64,000 nt of DNA from contig JBGVIJ010000027.1 in assembly GCA_045123075.1 (NCBI GenBank), positions 12,037 to 76,036 on the forward strand, in the 5' to 3' direction. Positions 59,178 through 64,000 of the stretch are shown in pieces. Numbering within the stretch: position 1 is the stretch's first letter; every line of letters starts with the position of its first letter. Under the pieces are notes generated by a model. The model had not been told where the DNA came from. It made no database searches and worked only from the letters and a program-made list of their open reading frames with translations. The position numbers and the translations under genes are program-made. Source of the DNA: JAHHUH01 sp045123075 (GTDB lineage: Bacteria > Bacillota > Negativicutes > Acidaminococcales > Acidaminococcaceae).

Positions 59178-60407
59178 CTATTCTTGGGTATCCTTTAAAA
59201 TTAAAGCCCATACGCTTGGTGCAGTCTGTTCCATTGATTCAAGAACATGGGCGTAAATATTCATCGTAACTGTAGCGCTGCTATGCCCTAATCGTTCACT
59301 GACTACTTTTATGTTTACTCCTTTTTTAAGCAACAACGTCGCATGCGTATGTCTCATACTGTGAATAGTAAAACCTTTCTTTATCCGAGCAGCTTCAAGC
59401 ATTTTGTTAAAATATCTTTTCCTAAAGTTAGTTAGGTTAATCGGATTACCAAATATATTAGTGAATACCAAACCAAATTTATTCCTGTATAAATCTCCTA
59501 AAAAGTTTGCGTATTCCATTTGATATTTTTTAAAAGCTTTTATTTTTTCCCACGTAGTTTCATCCAGAAAAATTTTACGTTTAGATTTTTCACTTTTTGG
59601 TTCATCAAAAACATCTCCCTTTTCAGCCGTATCTACTAGCTGCTCTGTAACGTTAATAAATTTCCGGCTAAAATTAATGTTTTTCCATTTAAGGCCACGA
59701 ACCTCACTTATCCTCATTCCTGTTGCAAGAGAGAGACTGACCAATACGTAAAATTGCTTTATGTAATAATCAGTACGTTTTACAAATTTAGGATTATCTG
59801 CTCCCCAATAAATGTAATCTCCTTTTTCGGCAACATTCAAAAACCTAATCAAATCCTCCTCATCCATTACAACAATTTCCTTCTTAGATTTTTTCTGAGG
59901 CCTTGTCCCTTCAACCGGGTTAATTTGTATTAATCTGTTTTTCACTGCAACATTGCAACATGCCTTAAAATACCGCCTGGCACAATTTACTGATTCTGCA
60001 GAAATACCTTTTTTCGTCTTACCTCCAGTAAATCTTAGTTCATTGAAAATCTCTTGAAGCTCAATACTTGTGACCTGTACAAGATTCTTCTTGCCTATCA
60101 CTTCGCAAATATAACCCAACCGCACACGGTAATTTTCATATGTTTTTTGCTTGCAAGTTGGTTTCACAAAAACTTCTAACCACCTATTAACCCATTCTTC
60201 TACTGTAACGCTACGTTCAATTATTCCACCTTCAGCTAATTTCAACTTAAAAGCATCTACTTTTGCCTTTAAATCTATTTGGCGATGGGCCGTAAATGAT
60301 TTCCTTTTTTTCTCCCCGCCTACACCAACGTAAGTTCCACGCCATACCCAACAAGCATTAACAGTATCATAAAAAACAGAGCCTTCACCCCAAGTGCGTC
60401 TAGCCAT
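59178..60407 (-). CDS. int: Tyrosine integrase
   Basis: 409-residue phage/ICE-type tyrosine recombinase. N-terminal arm-binding domain (about 1-60), SAM-like core-binding domain (about 65-165) and catalytic domain with Arg in ATGMRISEVRGL near 235, HSMRHTHATLL (HxxR) near 345, GHSS near 370 and nucleophile Tyr in MNIYAHVLE near 385. It begins 2 bp after xis. It is the best candidate for the insertion into tRNA-Arg at 51046, though it lies 8 kb from that end. Confidence 0.93.
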   Translation of the reverse strand: MARRTWGEGSVFYDTVNACWVWRGTYVGVGGEKKRKSFTAHRQIDLKAKVDAFKLKLAEGGIIERSVTVEEWVNRWLEVFVKPTCKQKTYENYRVRLGYICEVIGKKNLVQVTSIELQEIFNELRFTGGKTKKGISAESVNCARRYFKACCNVAVKNRLIQINPVEGTRPQKKSKKEIVVMDEEDLIRFLNVAEKGDYIYWGADNPKFVKRTDYYIKQFYVLVSLSLATGMRISEVRGLKWKNINFSRKFINVTEQLVDTAEKGDVFDEPKSEKSKRKIFLDETTWEKIKAFKKYQMEYANFLGDLYRNKFGLVFTNIFGNPINLTNFRKRYFNKMLEAARIKKGFTIHSMRHTHATLLLKKGVNIKVVSERLGHSSATVTMNIYAHVLESMEQTAPSVWALILKDTQE

Positions 60408-60409
60408 AA

Positions 60410-60613
60410 TTACAAAGCCTTATACATACAACTATTGCAGAAATCATTCACCCATGTAGCAGGTATAAGAATACGATTACCTAACTGTTGTACTGGAATT
60501 TTTCCTTGTCTAATAAGATTGTACACAGCGTTTTTAGTAACCCCGCCATCAATACGTGCAACAAATTGATCTACAGTATAAAAAGTTTTAGGTAAGGATT
60601 CCTTTTCTTTCAT
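60410..60613 (-). CDS. Excisionase-like helix-turn-helix protein
   Basis: 67 residues with a MerR/HTH_17-type winged helix: FYTVDQFVARIDGGVTKNAVYNLIRQGKIPVQQLGNRILIPATWVNDF. Such proteins direct integrase toward excision. GAAAGGAG precedes the ATG. Sits between the replication-organiser-like gene and int. Confidence 0.85.
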   Translation of the reverse strand: MKEKESLPKTFYTVDQFVARIDGGVTKNAVYNLIRQGKIPVQQLGNRILIPATWVNDFCNSCMYKAL

Positions 60614-60664
60614 AGTTAAATCTCCTTTCTTTTAATGAGCCAAGTGCTTATACAACTATTAACT

Positions 60665-61417
60665 TTAATCTAACCATCGTTCATTTAGTGCCTGTATCAA
60701 ATAAGCAGTCCTGTCTTTTACTCCTCTTTGCACATCCACATACTCAACATACTTTTTTAATGTTTCCAGATTAAAGTCATGAGCAAATTGTGATTTAAAG
60801 CTTTCTGGTATTGAATTTTCTTCAAGTAAACCATATTTCTCATCAAGTTCTTGAAGTTGGTCAAGTTGGTTAGTTTTGTTGTTGTTAGTTGTTTTGTTGT
60901 TATATTTATTTATATTGCTTTTAGTTTTGTTATTCGTGAGATTCTCAAGAGAACACGTGTGGTCATCAAGAGCCCCCATGAGAATATCATCTGCATTCTC
61001 ATCTTTGAGCTGCAACTCTAAAGCTTCACTGGCAGAAACATTTTTCTTAACATACTTTTTGTTAATTCTCAGTTTTGCTACTACAGATGCATTTGGCATT
61101 ACATTAGCTAAAAGTGCTAAATGTTCACTTGGCTTATGCCACCTGATGTCAGCAGCTGAATTATGCTTCGTCCAATGTGTTATAAATACTATCTGTTCTT
61201 CAACATCTAGTATTACAACAAAACCGGCTCTTACCAATGCCATAAGATCCTGCATATCTGCTCTTATTTTCTGTATTATCGGATATGCATCTACTATTCC
61301 ATTATCATCAGCTTCAGAGTTAAGCTGTATATATAACGCTTGTGACGATGTTGGTAATTCGATATATCTTTTGGTATTAATAAGTGCCTTATCTAGTACG
61401 AATTTTGTTCTACCCAT
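60665..61417 (-). CDS. Replisome-organiser-like protein
   Basis: 250 residues. The N-terminal part RYIELPTSSQALYIQLNSEADDNGIVDAYPIIQKI resembles phage and IME replisome organisers (DnaD-like helicase loaders), followed by ITHWTKHN and an Asn/Lys-rich linker (about 160-185), and a C-terminal helical part. The nucleotide run at 60888-60940 reflects this linker and is repetitive (TTGTTGTTA type). It probably helps the excised element replicate. First gene of rep-xis-int. Confidence 0.7.
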   Translation of the reverse strand: MGRTKFVLDKALINTKRYIELPTSSQALYIQLNSEADDNGIVDAYPIIQKIRADMQDLMALVRAGFVVILDVEEQIVFITHWTKHNSAADIRWHKPSEHLALLANVMPNASVVAKLRINKKYVKKNVSASEALELQLKDENADDILMGALDDHTCSLENLTNNKTKSNINKYNNKTTNNNKTNQLDQLQELDEKYGLLEENSIPESFKSQFAHDFNLETLKKYVEYVDVQRGVKDRTAYLIQALNERWLD

Positions 61418-61512
61418 ACTGTCACCTATTGGATTTTAATAAAAGTAACTAAAATCTTAAATGCTCATGTTATTACTCCATAACTTTCACCTCGCTACCC
61501 CATATAACAAAA

Positions 61513-61550
61513 AAAGATGCTCCTTCACCTAAGGTGAATAAAAGCATCTC
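61513..61550. terminator. Hairpin
   Basis: AGATGCT ... AGCATCT enclosing TTCACCT-A-AGGTGAA. Preceded by A6 on the plus strand, so T-rich on the minus strand. Confidence 0.55.
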
Positions 61551-61707
61551 CGAAAACACGGGTTATTAAGTTGTTTTACATTATTCTACAAGAATTGATA
61601 TACGTGATATCTTTCCTCTAACTTAATTTTACTAATATATTTAACTGATGTACATAAAATGCAATGAAAAAAACTTCTATTCATAGAATTTTTAGTAAAA
61701 ATTTCCC

Positions 61708-61956
61708 ATTTTGGTAAAAAGTTTTTCTCTTTTTACCAAAATTACAATCTTTACAATTCATCAACTTGCGTTTGTTGTCATAGGTGGAAGGCCAACGGCT
61801 ACTACCTTGACTAAACGCAAGTTGATGATAATAACCTCTAAGTTCTGAGCCTTTTACCAAAACAGGCACACTGTATAGTTAGTCTTAATTGATATGCTCC
61901 CCCCTAGTAAACAAGTTTTTATTATTTAACTTGTCCACCTAGGGGGTAGCATATCA
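61708..61956. repeat. Tract of three long inverted repeats
   Basis: A: 61708-61742, arms ATTTTGGTAAAAA / TTTTTACCAAAAT; TTTTACCAAAA recurs at 61852. B: 61759-61827, 15-bp perfect arms CATCAACTTGCGTTT / AAACGCAAGTTGATG around a loop with its own pairing (AGGT...ACCT, GGCC). C: 61890-61956, arms TGATATGCT-CCCCCTAG-ACAAGTT (with gaps) around TTTATTATTT. Repeat C looks like two insertion-sequence ends with the middle lost. An open frame across 61681-61869 is not credible. Confidence 0.65.
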
Positions 61957-62017
61957 GAACACTGTTTTTATTCACGTTAAAAATAAAAGGCTTATCTAAA
62001 ATAAAAAGAGGTTGGGG

Positions 62018-63481
62018 TTATTTTTTTGCAATGGTACTAAAGTAGCGTTGAATATGACTTTTAGGTTTTTCTGGAACAGTGAGTGCGACTAATCCACGCT
62101 CTACCAAAGGAGTTATATAAGTTTGAATTGCATATGAAGTAGAGGATAGTTCTAAAAACTCAGCAATTTCTTTTCTGCTACGTTGTATTTTCAAAAACTC
62201 TAAAAGAGATTTTTCATGTTTAGTCAAAGAATCAATAATAGGTTCTTTGCTTACTTCAACAGGTTCATTATACAGTACAACAGAGAAATTACCACGTCTA
62301 TCCATAAACACAGGCTCTTTTAAACCGTATGAACTCATTGCTTTGCGTATTGTAGGAATTCCAGAATATCTATTTTCTGTAACATCTAAAACTTCTAATG
62401 CAGTAGCTAGTACAGGGTTTCTTGTATCCGGTTGTACTTTTCCCAATTGATCTATCTTTAATCTTCCATATATGCCACCAGGATTAATGATTTCAATTCT
62501 GTTAGGATATATGATTATTTGTATTGGCATTCCTTCAGTGTGGATGCTGTAATCTCTGTGTACAAGAGTATTGAGTATAGCTTCCCTAATAGCAGCTATA
62601 GGGTAATCTGTCCTATCTTCTCTAGCTCCTGTTGTTGGATTAATAATTGTTTTAGTCCTTATATTACGTTTGATAAATAAAATCGCTTGTTCAAGCATTT
62701 GAGAGATATTACCCTCAATTCTTTGATTATCAAGAAATCGTTCACCAAAAGGACCAGTTTCTCCAATTTCATCAGATGGTAAAGAAATAGCGGTTATACA
62801 TAGTTGTGGAAAATATGCTTGGGGATATTTACAAAATAGCAAAACGGAACTTAATGTTATTTCATTATTATGAGTTATGCTCATAAGCTCATAAATATCT
62901 TCATCATCTAAATTACTCAAGTTAGGCTTTTCATTCTTTAGACGTTGAACGTATTCATCTAAAAGTACTTTATCTAAAGATTTAAAGGATGCTCTTGGAA
63001 CTGTTCTCACATCATCTTGATATTTTTTTCGAAAGGCTTCATAACTGTATATCTCATATTCAGTCATAGGTTCGTCGCTATCGCCTACTCGAACATACGA
63101 ACCTTTGAGCCGACCTTGTCCCAGATAATAACAAGGTCTATCGGAAATGTCTATGCCAGGTATTTCAGCAGAAACAAAAGACTTGTCATCTTTTTCTACT
63201 ACTGAAAGTAATGGACGAACAACAGGATGCATCTGCTTACATTGTTCTACGATTCTCTTTTGTATATCTTGAGAATCATATATTCCACATTCATTGTAAT
63301 TATTTTGTTCATCTACACCAAAAACTATGATACCCCCATCGTCTTGATTAGAAAAACTAGAAAGTGTATCATACAGTTTCTGCGGACAACCACCACGTGC
63401 TGCTTTTAATTCTATCGTTTGTGTTTCGCATTTTAAGCTTTGAATCTTGTCTAATAAGGTTAATAATTCTTCGTTTGTCAT
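62018..63481 (-). CDS. AlbA_2 (Schlafen-like) domain regulator/ATP-binding protein
   Basis: 487 residues. N-terminal AlbA_2/Schlafen domain: ETQTIELKAARGGCPQKLYDTLSSFSNQDDGGIIVFGVDE (20-60) and SYVRVGDSDEPMTEYEI near 130. Middle: HATPase_c_4-like block IAAIREAILNTLVHRDYSIHTEGMPIQIIIYPNRIEIINPGG near 295-345. C-terminal winged helix (RSRKEIAEFLELSSTSYAIQTYI). Often annotated as ATP-binding or transcriptional regulator in accessory DNA; some Schlafen-like proteins act on nucleic acids. GGAGG lies upstream of the ATG. Repeats upstream may be its operators. Confidence 0.85.
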   Translation of the reverse strand: MTNEELLTLLDKIQSLKCETQTIELKAARGGCPQKLYDTLSSFSNQDDGGIIVFGVDEQNNYNECGIYDSQDIQKRIVEQCKQMHPVVRPLLSVVEKDDKSFVSAEIPGIDISDRPCYYLGQGRLKGSYVRVGDSDEPMTEYEIYSYEAFRKKYQDDVRTVPRASFKSLDKVLLDEYVQRLKNEKPNLSNLDDEDIYELMSITHNNEITLSSVLLFCKYPQAYFPQLCITAISLPSDEIGETGPFGERFLDNQRIEGNISQMLEQAILFIKRNIRTKTIINPTTGAREDRTDYPIAAIREAILNTLVHRDYSIHTEGMPIQIIIYPNRIEIINPGGIYGRLKIDQLGKVQPDTRNPVLATALEVLDVTENRYSGIPTIRKAMSSYGLKEPVFMDRRGNFSVVLYNEPVEVSKEPIIDSLTKHEKSLLEFLKIQRSRKEIAEFLELSSTSYAIQTYITPLVERGLVALTVPEKPKSHIQRYFSTIAKK

Positions 63482-63489
63482 ACGATTAA

Positions 63490-63660
63490 CCTCCTTTTAT
63501 TTAGATTTTACAATAAAAATTTTAGATTCTCAATAAAATTTTAGTTTTTCTTTAGATTTCTACAGTTATTTTAAATACCTTTAAGTATTTTTAGTTTCTA
63601 TTTTAAATTTAGATAAAAATTTCAATAAAATTTTATATTTTTCATTTATTTTTTGTTTTA
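63490..63660. repeat. AT-rich direct repeats upstream of the AlbA_2 gene
   Basis: Repeated AATAAAATTTTA-type units (near 63512, 63532, 63628) and TTTAGATTT units (near 63501, 63552, 63606). May be binding sites for the gene's own wHTH. The remainder to 63860 has no gene that I can support. Confidence 0.45.
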
Positions 63661-63865
63661 AAATATTTACCAAACTACCTTTAATCCCTAAAAATCTCTA
63701 TACGTCACTTAAGTTAAAAAGAGATGACTTAAAAAGAGATTAGAACAAAACCTCTTTATTATTTCATTCCCCTTTATCCTATCGGCAAGCATAATACCTT
63801 GTGTAATTACAACAATCTATCCTAACTTTTTTATTGCCAAGAATTAAGCCTGATAAACAATAAAC

Positions 63866-63951
63866 AAAAGAAGCTACCCTTACGGATAGCTTCTTTTGCT
63901 TTTAGAAGATAGGAGAAATGAATGTATGAAAAAGCCTGAGTAAAGGCTTTC
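63866..63951. terminator. Two terminator-like hairpins at the right edge
   Basis: AAAAGAAGCTA / TAGCTTCTTTT at 63866-63897 and AAAGCCT / AGGCTTT at about 63931-63951. The genes they end lie outside the window. No tRNA or att sequence is seen to 64000. Confidence 0.55.
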
Positions 63952-64000
63952 CTGCAATTGGAGAAATTAAAACCAATTTATTTTTTTACTTGGTGCTTTT

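Noticed and set aside
61681..61869. Minus-strand 62-codon frame
   Set aside because: It runs through two long perfect inverted repeats, has no ribosome binding site and looks like a by-product of hairpins.

Overview
The window looks like chromosome of an anaerobic gut member of the Negativicutes, most likely Acidaminococcaceae close to Phascolarctobacterium. This is inferred from gene content, moderately AT-rich DNA, Firmicutes-type ribosome binding sites and promoters, and a complete gene set for a selenium-dependent molybdenum hydroxylase. No species marker such as rRNA is present.

Layout. 1-4.9 kb: proteostasis cluster tig-clpP-clpX-lon on the minus strand (lon runs off the left edge), then a tRNA-Gly with its own consensus promoter. 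5-16.1 kb: an AT-rich accessory island of poorly characterised genes. It holds a PH-like protein, a WYL-domain regulator, a 26-residue membrane peptide, a Sel1-repeat protein, a frameshifted nuclease-like gene, a small acidic protein, a metallophosphoesterase, a PD-(D/E)XK nuclease, an HExxH protein, a 698-residue AAA+ protein, two small proteins and a possible uracil-DNA-glycosylase-fold protein. Four intergenic regions here share one promoter design: a 20-bp imperfect inverted repeat, exactly 9 bp, then an extended -10. Two of the four have the design in both directions. This regulon is the strongest unexplained signal in the window. 16.5-31.5 kb: ordinary chromosome (secreted protein, PAP2 phosphatase, Y-family polymerase, DUF3100-type membrane pair with an M20 amidohydrolase, cysE, GltA-like oxidoreductase, CstA, CHAD protein, 2-hydroxyacid dehydrogenase, DUF456, MscS, thioredoxin).

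31.5-49.7 kb: a selenium-dependent molybdenum hydroxylase locus. It covers molybdate uptake (modABC), cofactor synthesis (moaA, moaC, a MOSC-MogA fusion, a molybdopterin-binding protein), the three-subunit hydroxylase (Mo, 2Fe-2S and FAD subunits), cofactor maturation (YgfJ-like, XdhC-like, YqeB, YqeC), selenium handling (selD, yedF, a cysteine desulfurase, DUF3343), a uracil/xanthine-type permease and a cysteine desulfidase-like enzyme. Together these would import molybdate and a purine-like substrate, build the Mo cofactor, activate selenium as selenophosphate and mature the hydroxylase. 49.8-51 kb: a lone BMP-type binding protein behind a consensus promoter.

51.05-64 kb: mobile DNA. It begins at a 45-bp 3' fragment of tRNA-Arg(CCT), read as an attachment site. 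Within it are an AAA_14/DUF4143 ATPase flanked by operator-like palindromes, decayed nuclease fragments, a second metallophosphoesterase very like the one in the 5-16 kb island, a serine resolvase with a res-like site, MobC, a relaxase with a coiled-coil gene overlapping it out of frame, an oriT-like tract of inverted repeats, tyrosine integrase, Xis, a replication-organiser-like protein, a tract of long hairpins and an AlbA_2/Schlafen-type protein. The right end of this element, where a rebuilt tRNA-Arg is expected, is not in the window.
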